This document shows, piece by piece, positions 1 to 7,126 of a stretch of 36,252 nt of DNA (position 1 is its first letter; the number at the start of each line of letters is the position of its first letter). The notes under the pieces were generated by a model. It did no database searches, had not been told where the DNA came from, and saw nothing but the letters and a program-made list of their open reading frames with translations. A program made the position numbers and the translations under genes. The DNA comes from Bacteroidales bacterium (GTDB lineage: Bacteria > Bacteroidota > Bacteroidia > Bacteroidales > UBA932): assembly GCA_015060255.1 (NCBI GenBank), contig SUYV01000015.1, positions 1 to 36,252 of the forward strand, in the 5' to 3' direction.

Positions 1-536
1 GCAAACGGCTTATGCTCAAACAGTTCCTCATCACGGTTCTGAATACCGCTTCCGGTCACCATCACAAGCGCTGGGGTCTCTCTGGTGCAACCTTCCGGAA
101 GCACAAGAGTTCCTTGCAGCACGACATCTCCATTGGCAAACGTGACTTCCTCCTGTGAATAAGGGAATGGTCCCTGAGGAGTCTGCGGACGCTTCGGCTT
201 GTTCTCTCCAGGGGTAAGCGTCAACGGGAAAGACTGATTCATCTGGGTGAATGTACCGACGACCTGCCTTATGAGCCACTGCCCCTCATATCTGGCCCCA
301 AGCGACGGGATCCTGACAATGACCTTTCCGGCACCCGGCCTTTCAATCTGGGCAGATATGCCTATCGCGCCCTGATCCGGCGAATCTATGGTCGGATTCT
401 CATCATCCAGGTGAAATACCAGCGTAAGAGACGTTCCCTGCACGGCAAGCTTGCCGGACCATGTACCTGTCTGGGCATAAGCGACAGACAATGTCGCGGC
501 CATCATGACCGCAACGATTATGATTTTCCTGAACAT
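1..536 (-). CDS. Secreted alpha/beta hydrolase, N-terminal part (cut by window edge)
   Basis: About 178 residues are present; the rest lies beyond base 1. The start at 536 gives a classic signal peptide ([21 protein letters not shown], then QTGTW), so the protein is exported. A beta-rich N-terminal region of about 120 residues follows, then a segment reading [10 protein letters not shown] and [20 protein letters not shown], which I recognise as the entry to the hydrolase core in Bacteroidota acyl-peptide-hydrolase-like serine hydrolases (GSG.QNRDEE.F.HKPF). The nucleophile and catalytic triad would lie outside the window, so activity cannot be judged. The start is 11 bp after the SPFH gene stop, so it is probably the last or a later gene of the 4917-to-1 operon. 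Substrate unknown; an esterase or peptidase role is inferred from the family only. Confidence 0.75.
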   Translation of the reverse strand, partial: MFRKIIIVAVMMAATLSVAYAQTGTWSGKLAVQGTSLTLVFHLDDENPTIDSPDQGAIGISAQIERPGAGKVIVRIPSLGARYEGQWLIRQVVGTFTQMNQSFPLTLTPGENKPKRPQTPQGPFPYSQEEVTFANGDVVLQGTLVLPEGCTRETPALVMVTGSGIQNRDEELFEHKPF

Positions 537-547
537 ATCCGGAGAAT

Positions 548-1531
548 TTATCTGCCATGTGAAGTACCCGCGTTGACGACAGGCTGGGCCGACTCATCCG
601 AACAAAGCACAACAAGCAGATTGCTTACCATAGCGGCCTTGCGTTCCTCGTCCAGCTCGACAACTTCTTTCTCTGAAAGCTGGTCTATAGCCATCTTGAC
701 CATCGAAACAGCGCCTTCAACGATCTTCTCTCGTGCTGAAATTATCGCATCCGCCTGCTGACGGCGAAGCATTACAGCAGCAATCTCCGGAGCATAGGCG
801 AGGTAATTGATACGGGCCTCAACAACCTCAATACCAGCCATTTCAAGACGCTCGGAAAGTTTCTGTTCCAGCTGGTCATTTATCTCATCAGCATTGGAGC
901 GGAGACTGAGTTCGCCCTCTTCCGCCGAATTGTTGTCATACGCATAATACCCTGCCACCTGACGGAGAGCCGCATCACTCTGCACGGCCACAAAGTTTGC
1001 AAGAGCATCCATTCGTGTCTCACTAGCGTTCGCAACAGATATGTCCACCTGACCATTGGCATTCTTGGTGGTAGTGGTCGCCTGCTTCGGGGCATCGATA
1101 TTGAACACCGCCTTATAGATCTCCCCTGCCTTGACCTTCCATACAAGTACAAGTCCGATCATGATAGGATTACCCATCTTGTCATTCACCTTGATAGGAT
1201 CCGCGTTGAGATTTCGTGCACGAAGGGATATCTTCTTTACGCTCATGAAAGGATTGACCCACCAGAAGCCCTCCTTGAGGAAATTTCCGCGATACTTTCC
1301 AAAGAACACCAGCACCCTTGCCTGATTAGGTTCTATGACCATCAACCCTATAAGAGATATCAATGCGACGAGGATACCTGCAGCACCCAGGATTGCCGTA
1401 AGTCCCTTATTAACATTAACGGCATGCACTATTCCCCAGATTCCGGCTGCGATGACTGCAATGATCGCAAACAGCATGACAAAGCCATTGGCTTTAAAGC
1501 CTCTGTACTCAAAATTTAAGTTCTGTTCCAT
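548..1531 (-). CDS. SPFH/band-7 domain membrane protein
   Basis: 327 residues. Two hydrophobic segments at about 17-37 and 44-66 anchor the N-terminus in the inner membrane. They are followed by the band-7 entry [17 protein letters not shown] (about 67-83) and GFWWVNPF, typical of stomatin/prohibitin/flotillin (SPFH) proteins. The middle contains an inserted polar stretch, then a helical region with the [19 protein letters not shown] pattern usual in the C-terminal coiled coil of this family. Such proteins form large membrane-associated rings linked to membrane quality control or microdomains; the specific role here is unknown. It lies 45 bp downstream of the GH9 gene and 11 bp before the hydrolase gene, all on the minus strand, so co-transcription is likely. 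The gap before it has no exact TAnnTTTG site. The functional link to its neighbours is not obvious. Confidence 0.85.
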   Translation of the reverse strand: MEQNLNFEYRGFKANGFVMLFAIIAVIAAGIWGIVHAVNVNKGLTAILGAAGILVALISLIGLMVIEPNQARVLVFFGKYRGNFLKEGFWWVNPFMSVKKISLRARNLNADPIKVNDKMGNPIMIGLVLVWKVKAGEIYKAVFNIDAPKQATTTTKNANGQVDISVANASETRMDALANFVAVQSDAALRQVAGYYAYDNNSAEEGELSLRSNADEINDQLEQKLSERLEMAGIEVVEARINYLAYAPEIAAVMLRRQQADAIISAREKIVEGAVSMVKMAIDQLSEKEVVELDEERKAAMVSNLLVVLCSDESAQPVVNAGTSHGR

Positions 1532-1576
1532 ATACGCTAATTTTAATTATGATTTACAAAGTCTAAAATGCATTGA

Positions 1577-3889
1577 TTATTTCCTGATGCCGTACAGATA
1601 AGCCAGAAGGGCCATCTTGCCTCGCATTGTTTCGCGAGGAGTGAACTCTCCGTTCACCCACATGTAGCGGATGTTGAAGAACGACTCCTGATGAGGCCAG
1701 CCGCCGGTGTACCAGTCCGGATAGCATCTGTTCAGGATTATCCTCGCATCTCCGCCGTTTCCCGGTGACCAGGTCTCTGTGCCGTTGAACGGCGTCTGGC
1801 CTGGATGCGAGCCCGGAACACCGTCATTACGTCCGGTCGTGTAGCAGTCTACGATGTGGCGTTCTCCCAGTCCGGTCATCTCTACTGTGTTGGACGGATT
1901 TCTGCCAAGTCCCCATCCGGCCTCGATATACATGGCCTGTTCAAGCTGTTCCCTTCTCTGGTCAGTTTCAGCCACATAGTGAGCAAGAAGCACCATCTGA
2001 AGGTTCTCTGACGTCTGCCAGCGAGGGTCATTCGCCGTTCTGCGCGAAGGACGGGTGGTCATATGGAATACATTGTTCTCATCTGCCTGCTTGTTCACGC
2101 TCTTGACGAGGTTGTCATAATACTCCGGATAATGCCTTTCCTGAGGACAGGCAAGATATGCTGCAGCTCCCCATATCTGATAATAATTGTTGCGACGTTC
2201 CTTTGAGAACAGAGGGGCTACGCCATCCTTGGCAACACTTTCTGCTACCATGATATCCTCCCACTGCGTGTCGCCTGTCAGGTTATATATGAATGCTGCC
2301 GCCATCTGTTTGAAATCACGTCCACGCATGCTTGAAGTGCCGATATTCTGCCAGTCATCAAGCTGGCTGACCGCCTGCTTCTCCGCAAAGCGGAACGCCT
2401 TTATGGCCTCGGCCGTATAATATCTGCAGAGTTCCTCGTCTCCATGTATCCTGAATGCCTCGCCCAGCATGGCGCAGTTTGCGGCATTGGCCCATGCCGC
2501 CATGGTGGTACATCCTGCCTGGTACATGACGGTCCAGTCTGCCGAAGGGTTTGTGACGCCCTGCGAATATGCTTCTCCCTCCCTGATGCTGAGGAAGAAA
2601 TCCACTTCGTTGCGGGCTTCATCAAGCAGGTCCGGAATTCCGTTTCCGCTTTCACGGATGCTCAGATTGTCTTCCGAGAGGCGTCCGTCTGTGAGGATGT
2701 ATGGAAGGAGAAGGTCATATATGTTGCTGACATGGGCCAGATGACGGTCCCAGTCCATTGCATCGGAATGTCCGCCTCGGACGATCTCGTTCACAGGATT
2801 GCCCGGAAGCCTGTGTTTCCAGAACTCCGACTGCTGCGGCATCTTGAAGTGCGGCTCATCCCAGACGTCTCCCCTGAGCTTTCTCCAGTCAGGATGCCAA
2901 GGGTGAAGATCTGTCTTGTAGATCACCAGCCCTTTCGGGTTTTCCCCAGGAATGAACTGCGGCTGACGCGGAACCGGCGTGATGCGAGGATCGATCGGCT
3001 CGCCCAGACGCATATAGTAATATCCTCTTACAGAATAATGATATGGCTGGAAATATACATCGTTGCTGATGTCGAAGTCCATGCTGCATCCCACATCTTC
3101 GACCACGAGGCGGTAGCGTCCCGGCGCAGCATCCTTGAAATCAATGTTCCACACATCCGAGCCCGTCATATTCTTCCTGTTGGCCTCCTTCTCGGATTCT
3201 GTTGCGCTCATCCAGAAAGTCACCTTTCCGGACTTCTGCCTCTTTCCTGTCTCAGTATTATATAGCCATACCTTCTTGCCTTCGAATGATGTATAGTCTC
3301 TCTGACCTCCATCGCCAAGCCACATATACAGGTCTGCGGCCTTGGTCTCCTCTTCAGGAGAATATCCTATGATGTTGACATGGACGGCTTCAGACACTGA
3401 CGACCATATGTCGAAGGTCACTTCCGCCTCTGTCTTGTCCGAGCCTATGGCCTCCGGTATGCTCACAGTGTATGTGGAGCCCTGCTTCATGGACTTCGGA
3501 AGCTGGAGGAAAATCCAGTGGTCGAGTTCCGATGTGAGCGTATTGTCAGTATTCATCGGCTTCGACTTCCTCCACGCTGCGACAGCGCTGCGGGAGCCGA
3601 AAGCCTTGTCATCCTTCGATGAGATGATCCAGTTTTCAGCATTGCCGGCCACCTCGGGATCCAGTCTCTGGCCGAACACAAAGAGTGTGTCGTCACCCTC
3701 GACGAATGTATGGCCGAGGTATGCGCTCGGCCCAGTGGCATCGTCGCGATACCTTACCTCACCGTCACGGAAATGCACCATGATGTAGTCCTTGTCGATC
3801 GTCTTGATGCCGATCAGTCTGGTAGCATTGAGCAGCTGCGGGCTCACTATGGCAGCGAGCACCGCGGCAAAAGTCAGAAGTCTTTTCAT
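1577..3889 (-). CDS. Glycoside hydrolase family 9 protein (cellulase-type)
   Basis: 770 residues with a type I signal peptide (hydrophobic 4-20, cleavage near LLNA), so periplasmic or secreted rather than lipid-anchored. An unassigned beta-rich region covers about 22-160, an Ig-like CelD_N-type domain about 165-275, and the (alpha/alpha)6 catalytic domain about 290-770. GH9 landmarks are GGHSDAMDW (372-380, matching the GG..DAGD motif with the catalytic aspartates), GIPDLLDEARNEVDFFL (417-433) and WGLGRNP. The C-terminal RETMRGKMALLAYLYG contains Glu753, the likely proton donor. The family hydrolyses beta-1,4-glucans, and some members act on glucosides or glucosaminides. The second aspartate motif is DAMD not DAGD, and the usual PHHR is PHQES, so this belongs to a divergent subgroup whose substrate I cannot name. 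It starts 5 bp after the epimerase stop. No SusC/D is beside it. Confidence 0.85.
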   Translation of the reverse strand: MKRLLTFAAVLAAIVSPQLLNATRLIGIKTIDKDYIMVHFRDGEVRYRDDATGPSAYLGHTFVEGDDTLFVFGQRLDPEVAGNAENWIISSKDDKAFGSRSAVAAWRKSKPMNTDNTLTSELDHWIFLQLPKSMKQGSTYTVSIPEAIGSDKTEAEVTFDIWSSVSEAVHVNIIGYSPEEETKAADLYMWLGDGGQRDYTSFEGKKVWLYNTETGKRQKSGKVTFWMSATESEKEANRKNMTGSDVWNIDFKDAAPGRYRLVVEDVGCSMDFDISNDVYFQPYHYSVRGYYYMRLGEPIDPRITPVPRQPQFIPGENPKGLVIYKTDLHPWHPDWRKLRGDVWDEPHFKMPQQSEFWKHRLPGNPVNEIVRGGHSDAMDWDRHLAHVSNIYDLLLPYILTDGRLSEDNLSIRESGNGIPDLLDEARNEVDFFLSIREGEAYSQGVTNPSADWTVMYQAGCTTMAAWANAANCAMLGEAFRIHGDEELCRYYTAEAIKAFRFAEKQAVSQLDDWQNIGTSSMRGRDFKQMAAAFIYNLTGDTQWEDIMVAESVAKDGVAPLFSKERRNNYYQIWGAAAYLACPQERHYPEYYDNLVKSVNKQADENNVFHMTTRPSRRTANDPRWQTSENLQMVLLAHYVAETDQRREQLEQAMYIEAGWGLGRNPSNTVEMTGLGERHIVDCYTTGRNDGVPGSHPGQTPFNGTETWSPGNGGDARIILNRCYPDWYTGGWPHQESFFNIRYMWVNGEFTPRETMRGKMALLAYLYGIRK

Positions 3890-3894
3890 AATTA

Positions 3895-4917
3895 TCAGTC
3901 AAACAGATTTTTAGTATGCTCCATAGTCTCGATTACACGGTCGCACCATGCGTCGAATTCCGGATCCTCAACCTTCAGTTCCGGATGTTCATTGATATAG
4001 GCCAAGGCTTTGCGCACGCCTTGCTCGAGGCGGGTCGTCGCACAGAAGCCAGGCACTGCACGCTTGAGCTTGCAGCAGTCGTACACTACTGTCACCGCCT
4101 TGTCCCCCAACAGCGCGCCTCGGAGATCATATGCACGGGGAGCTATTGCGGCAAGATAGTCCGAAGACACATAATATGGCTTGAACTCCACACCGAGAGC
4201 ATCCGCTATGGTTTGGAATATCTGATTCCATGTGAGTGATTCGTCAGACACTATATGGTAGGCCTCCCCAATCGCATGAGGATTGCCCAGCAGGCCGATG
4301 AAGCCTTTTGCGAAGTCCTCGTTCCACGTCATGGTCCAAAGAGAGCTGCCGTCTCCATGAACTATGACAGGCTTGCCCTCGATCATACGCTTGAGGACCT
4401 GCCAGCTGCCCTTGCCGCCATGCACACCTACCGGAACGCTGCGCTCGCAGTATGTGTGGCTAGGGCGGACAATGGTCACAGGGAAGCCGTGCTCACGATA
4501 TTCCTTCATAAGCAGTTCCTCGCACGCTATCTTGTTGCGGGAATATTCCCAATACGGATTTGCAAGGGTCGTTCCCTCAGTGATCACATGCTGACGGGCC
4601 GGCTTGTTATATGCTGAGGCCGAGCTGATATAGACATACTGCCTTGTGCGTCCGGAGAACATCCTGACATCACGCTCCACCTGCTCCGGTACAAATCCGA
4701 TGAATTCGCATACCGCATCGAAGATCTCGTCGCCGAGCTTCGCCTCGACCTCTTCCGGGCGATTGTTGATGTCCCCTGTGATGAGTTTGACATTCAGCGG
4801 CACCTCTGCGCTACGGTTTCCGCGATTAAGCAGCCACAGTTCATGTCCTTCGGCAGCAAGCTGTCTGGTGATGGCACTGCTGATCGTGCCTGTTCCTCCG
4901 ATGATAAGTATCTTCAT
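3895..4917 (-). CDS. NAD-dependent epimerase/dehydratase (short-chain dehydrogenase superfamily)
   Basis: 340 residues, cytoplasmic. The Rossmann nucleotide-binding loop GGTGTISSA (7-15) opens the protein. ISSASAYNK (98-105) supplies the catalytic Ser/Thr region, and YSRNK (125-129) is the YxxxK pair of extended SDR enzymes. Length and the VRPSHTY and HGDGSS segments fit the sugar-nucleotide epimerase/reductase branch that also contains the plant chloroplast CSP41 RNA-binding proteins. The actual substrate cannot be read from sequence. It is the first gene of the minus-strand operon: a TAAATTTG -7 site lies at 4945-4952, and a purine-rich ribosome binding site ends 6 bp before the start. The GH9 gene follows after 5 bp, suggesting a carbohydrate-related job. 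Confidence 0.85.
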   Translation of the reverse strand: MKILIIGGTGTISSAITRQLAAEGHELWLLNRGNRSAEVPLNVKLITGDINNRPEEVEAKLGDEIFDAVCEFIGFVPEQVERDVRMFSGRTRQYVYISSASAYNKPARQHVITEGTTLANPYWEYSRNKIACEELLMKEYREHGFPVTIVRPSHTYCERSVPVGVHGGKGSWQVLKRMIEGKPVIVHGDGSSLWTMTWNEDFAKGFIGLLGNPHAIGEAYHIVSDESLTWNQIFQTIADALGVEFKPYYVSSDYLAAIAPRAYDLRGALLGDKAVTVVYDCCKLKRAVPGFCATTRLEQGVRKALAYINEHPELKVEDPEFDAWCDRVIETMEHTKNLFD

Positions 4918-4923
4918 AGCAAG

Positions 4924-4930
4924 TCCTCCT
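4924..4930 (-). promoter_or_regulatory. Strong Shine-Dalgarno site of the epimerase gene
   Basis: On the minus strand AGGAGGA lies 6 bases before the start codon at 4917. Extended SD sequences are uncommon in Bacteroidota, where most genes rely on A-rich leaders, so this supports the chosen start. Confidence 0.6.
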
Positions 4931-4944
4931 GAAATTTAGATTCC

Positions 4945-4952
4945 CAAATTTA
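4945..4952 (-). promoter_or_regulatory. Promoter -7 element of the epimerase-GH9-SPFH operon
   Basis: The minus strand reads TAAATTTG, an exact match to the Bacteroides -7 consensus TAnnTTTG, 27 bp upstream of the start codon at 4917. No clear -33 TTG-type box was found at the expected distance, so the strength is uncertain. Confidence 0.55.
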
Positions 4953-4980
4953 ATGATTTTATCTTTGAATTTGCGGTCTC

Positions 4981-5068
4981 ATCCACGAAAAAGGGCTGTT
5001 TTGTGGACGGGAAGTTGTTTTTGAGGTCGTTGTCCATAAAAAAGGCTGTTTTTCTGGCCGGAAAGATA
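4981..5068. repeat. Two diverged direct repeats, period 51 bp
   Basis: Copies at about 4981-5017 and 5032-5068 share the pattern TCCAnnAAAAAnGGCTGTTTT followed by GG and GGAA, aligning at a constant 51-bp offset with roughly 70 percent identity by eye. The left copy can also fold on itself (TCCAC/GTGGA ends). They lie in the gene-free stretch 4918-5291, between the operon promoter and the terminator of the upstream gene pair. Function unknown; they may be relics of a duplicated palindromic repeat. Confidence 0.45.
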
Positions 5069-5074
5069 GACGAC

Positions 5075-5104
5075 AAAAAAGAGACACCCCCGAAAGGATG
5101 TCTC
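5075..5104 (-). terminator. Intrinsic terminator of the scaffold/GGGtGRT operon
   Basis: On the minus strand GAGACA and TGTCTC arms (5081-5104) enclose a short G-rich/C-rich inner stem with a TTTC-type loop, and are followed directly by TTTTTT (5080-5075). This is a textbook rho-independent terminator for the transcript that ends the GGGtGRT gene at 5292. It places the whole palindrome-rich element at 5120-5289 inside the 3' untranslated RNA. Confidence 0.75.
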
Positions 5105-5119
5105 TATATCCGGCGTTGA

Positions 5120-5289
5120 GCAGGGAGGGACGGTTGAAAAACCGTGGCCGCCCGTGGCCTCGTGAACGGTTGTGAGTGTCTTTAGAGAAAGTCCAGTGGA
5201 CTTTCGTACACGAGCAGTAGGGCTTTAGCCCGCCGGTCTGGGCCCAACGCAGTTGGGAGGGATTTAGTTTTTCAACCGTCCCTCCCTGC
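5120..5289. repeat. Palindrome-rich intergenic element bounded by 23-bp inverted repeats
   Basis: A perfect 23-bp inverted repeat (5120-5142 and 5267-5289, beginning GCAGGGAGGGACGG) encloses about 124 bp. Inside are further palindromes: GAAAGTCCA/TGGACTTTC (5187-5205), flanked by CTCGTG/CACGAG (5159-5164 and 5209-5214); GGGCTTTAGCCC (5220-5231); and CCCAAC/GTTGGG (5243-5257). The left outer arm can instead fold locally as ACGGTT-GAAA-AACCGT, competing with the long stem. It contains no gene. It starts 2 bp after the GGGtGRT stop and lies before the terminator, so it is transcribed. It could be a MITE-like or REP-like genomic repeat, or a structured 3' RNA; a genome-wide search would distinguish these. 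Confidence 0.75.
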
Positions 5290-5291
5290 GA

Positions 5292-6302
5292 TTACTTGTT
5301 AAGCGCAGTAGCAACGTCAACAGCGCAGGCAACAGTACAACCTACCATAGGGTTGTTACCGATGCCGAGGAATCCCATCATCTCAACGTGTGCTGGAACT
5401 GATGATGAACCTGCGAACTGTGCGTCAGAGTGCATACGTCCCATTGTGTCGGTCATACCGTATGATGCTGGACCTGCTGCCATGTTGTCTGGGTGAAGTG
5501 TACGGCCTGTACCACCACCTGATGCTACTGAGAAGTATGGCTTGCCTGCGAGCACGCGCTCCTTCTTGTAAGTACCAGCTGTAGGGTGCTGGAAACGTGT
5601 AGGGTTTGTAGAGTTACCAGTGATTGATACGTCTACACCCTCGTGCCACATGATCGCTACACCCTCGCGTACGTCGTCTGCACCGTAGCAGTTAACCTTT
5701 GCGCGTGGACCGTCGCTGTAAGCGATGCGGCGTACTTCCTTGAGTTCACCGGTGAAGTAGTCGAACTCAGTCTGTACATATGTGAAGCCGTTGATGCGGG
5801 CGATGATCTGAGCCGCGTCCTTTCCGAGACCGTTGAGGATCACGCGGAGAGGCTCCTTGCGAACTTTGTCAGCCTTAGCTGCGATCTTGATCGCACCTTC
5901 AGCTGCTGCGAATGACTCGTGACCTGCGAGGAATGCGAAGCACTTTGTCTCCTCGCGGAGGAGCATAGCTGCGAGGTTACCGTGGCCGAGACCTACCTTA
6001 CGGTCGTCAGCTACTGAACCAGGGATACAGAATGCCTGGAGACCGAGACCGATGGCCTCAGCTGCCTCTGCTGCGTTCTTGCAACCCTTCTTGAGAGCGA
6101 TTGCACATCCTACTACATAAGCCCACTTTGCGTTCTCGAAGCAGATCGGCTGAGTCTCCTCACATGTCATATAAGGATCGAGACCATACTGATCGCAGAT
6201 TGCGTTTGCCTCTTCTACAGAAGCGATACCGTTCTCGTTGAGCACTGCAAGGATCTGAGCCATACGGCGATCCTGGCTTTCGAATTTTACTTCTCTAATC
6301 AT
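5292..6302 (-). CDS. GGGtGRT family protein, function unknown
   Basis: 336 residues, soluble, with no signal peptide. SGGGTGRT (261-268) gives the family its name, followed by LHPDNMAAGPASYGMTDTMGR. The N-terminal third is rich in cysteine (ICDQYG, MTCEETQPICF, VVGCAIALKKGC), and the C-terminus carries GCTVACAVDVATAL. This pattern could hold a metal cluster, but no known Fe-S motif is certain. No enzymatic activity has been assigned to the family as far as I know. It lies 15 bp downstream of the NifU-like scaffold gene with its own strong SD (6309-6316). Codon use is strongly biased, with GGT, CGT/CGC, AAG and GTA frequent and AGA/AGG/ATA nearly absent, like the aldolase gene and unlike uvrB. 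This suggests high expression. Confidence 0.85.
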   Translation of the reverse strand: MIREVKFESQDRRMAQILAVLNENGIASVEEANAICDQYGLDPYMTCEETQPICFENAKWAYVVGCAIALKKGCKNAAEAAEAIGLGLQAFCIPGSVADDRKVGLGHGNLAAMLLREETKCFAFLAGHESFAAAEGAIKIAAKADKVRKEPLRVILNGLGKDAAQIIARINGFTYVQTEFDYFTGELKEVRRIAYSDGPRAKVNCYGADDVREGVAIMWHEGVDVSITGNSTNPTRFQHPTAGTYKKERVLAGKPYFSVASGGGTGRTLHPDNMAAGPASYGMTDTMGRMHSDAQFAGSSSVPAHVEMMGFLGIGNNPMVGCTVACAVDVATALNK

Positions 6303-6308
6303 AGTCTT

Positions 6309-6316
6309 TCCTCCTT
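6309..6316 (-). promoter_or_regulatory. Strong Shine-Dalgarno site of the GGGtGRT gene
   Basis: The minus strand reads AAGGAGGA with 6 bases to the ATG at 6302. Such a full SD is unusual in Bacteroidota and fits the highly expressed codon use of this gene. Confidence 0.6.
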
Positions 6317-6317
6317 A

Positions 6318-7019
6318 TTATTCGTGACGTGGGTCAATGTATTTAACTGCACCGGCCTCCTCAGAGAAACGGCCATATGTTCCTGTTACCTGCTTGAGAG
6401 CCTCATTGGCGTCAACGCCCTTCTTGATGAGGTCCATGAAGCGTCCGAGGTGTACGAACTGGTATCCGCAGATCTCGTCGTTCTTGTCGAGAGCGAGAGT
6501 CTTGATGTAACCCTCTGCCATCTCGAGGTAGCGAGGACCCTTTGCGAGAGTACCATAGAGAGTACCGACCTGTGAACGGAGTCCCTTTCCGAGGTCCTCA
6601 AGACCTGCACCGATCATGAGACCGCCCTCAGAGAATGCTGACTGGGTACGTCCGTAAACGATCTGGAGGAAGAGCTCGCGCATTGCAGTGTTGATAGCGT
6701 CGCAAACGAGGTCAGTGTTGAGAGCCTCGAGGAGAGTCTTGCCAGGGAGGATCTCAGATGCCATTGCAGCTGAGTGAGTCATACCTGAGCAGCCGATTGT
6801 CTCTACGAGAGCCTCCTGGATGATACCTTCCTTAACGTTGAGGGTAAGCTTGCAGGCACCCTGCTGAGGTGCGCACCAGCCGATACCGTGTGTAAGGCCT
6901 GAGATATCAGTAATCTGCTTTGATTTTACCCACTTTCCTTCTTCAGGAATTGGAGCCGGACCATGGTTAGGTCCCTTCTTTACGCAGCACATCTGCTGCA
7001 CTTCGTGTGAATAAACCAT
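6318..7019 (-). CDS. NifU-like iron-sulfur cluster scaffold protein
   Basis: 233 residues from ATG 7019 (MVYSHEVQQM). A longer in-frame start at 7064 is rejected because the -7 promoter element lies at 7062-7069. The region from about 41 to 110 follows the IscU/NifU N-terminal fold, with cysteines at 49, 56, 77 (IGCSGMTHSAAMASE) and 106. Compared with canonical IscU, GD.CGD is replaced by GWCAPQQGAC. The C-terminal half (about 120-233) is extra and not IscU-like. IscU/NifU proteins assemble Fe-S clusters and pass them to target proteins. No cysteine desulfurase is in the window. The constant partner here is the GGGtGRT protein, which may be the client. Codon use suggests high expression. Confidence 0.85.
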   Translation of the reverse strand: MVYSHEVQQMCCVKKGPNHGPAPIPEEGKWVKSKQITDISGLTHGIGWCAPQQGACKLTLNVKEGIIQEALVETIGCSGMTHSAAMASEILPGKTLLEALNTDLVCDAINTAMRELFLQIVYGRTQSAFSEGGLMIGAGLEDLGKGLRSQVGTLYGTLAKGPRYLEMAEGYIKTLALDKNDEICGYQFVHLGRFMDLIKKGVDANEALKQVTGTYGRFSEEAGAVKYIDPRHE

Positions 7020-7061
7020 AATAGTACTATTTTGTTTTAAAACGTTGTTTTCAAAATCACG

Positions 7062-7069
7062 CAAAGATA
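7062..7069 (-). promoter_or_regulatory. Promoter -7 element of the scaffold/GGGtGRT operon
   Basis: The minus strand reads TATCTTTG then CG, an exact TAnnTTTG match 42 bp upstream of the start at 7019. It is divergent to the uvrB -7 element 35 bp away, so the two promoters share their upstream region. Confidence 0.7.
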
Positions 7070-7104
7070 ATAATTTTTCTGAAAGGGAAATGAATGATAT
7101 TCGC

Positions 7105-7112
7105 TATATTTG
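7105..7112 (+). promoter_or_regulatory. Promoter -7 element of uvrB
   Basis: TATATTTG followed by C is an exact match to TAnnTTTG, 14 bp before ATG 7127. It implies a very short leader and rules out the earlier in-frame ATG at 7094. Confidence 0.7.
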
Positions 7113-7126
7113 CAATAAAGTATATT

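Noticed and set aside
2444..3265. Plus-strand open frame of 273 codons opposite the GH9 gene
   Set aside because: It is antisense to a well-supported GH9 catalytic domain, has no recognisable domain and no promoter. Its length is explained by the base composition of the opposite strand.
5120..5289. Possible riboswitch or tRNA/rRNA fragment
   Set aside because: It lies downstream of a stop codon and before a terminator, not in a 5' leader, and no tRNA or known riboswitch core was recognised. A repeat element or 3' structure fits better.
7020..7064. Longer N-terminus for the Fe-S scaffold protein (start at 7064)
   Set aside because: It would begin inside the -7 promoter element and adds residues without similarity to the family; ATG 7019 fits.
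7094..7126. Longer N-terminus for UvrB (start at 7094)
   Set aside because: The TATATTTG element at 7105-7112 would lie inside the coding region, and [16 protein letters not shown] is the standard UvrB start.
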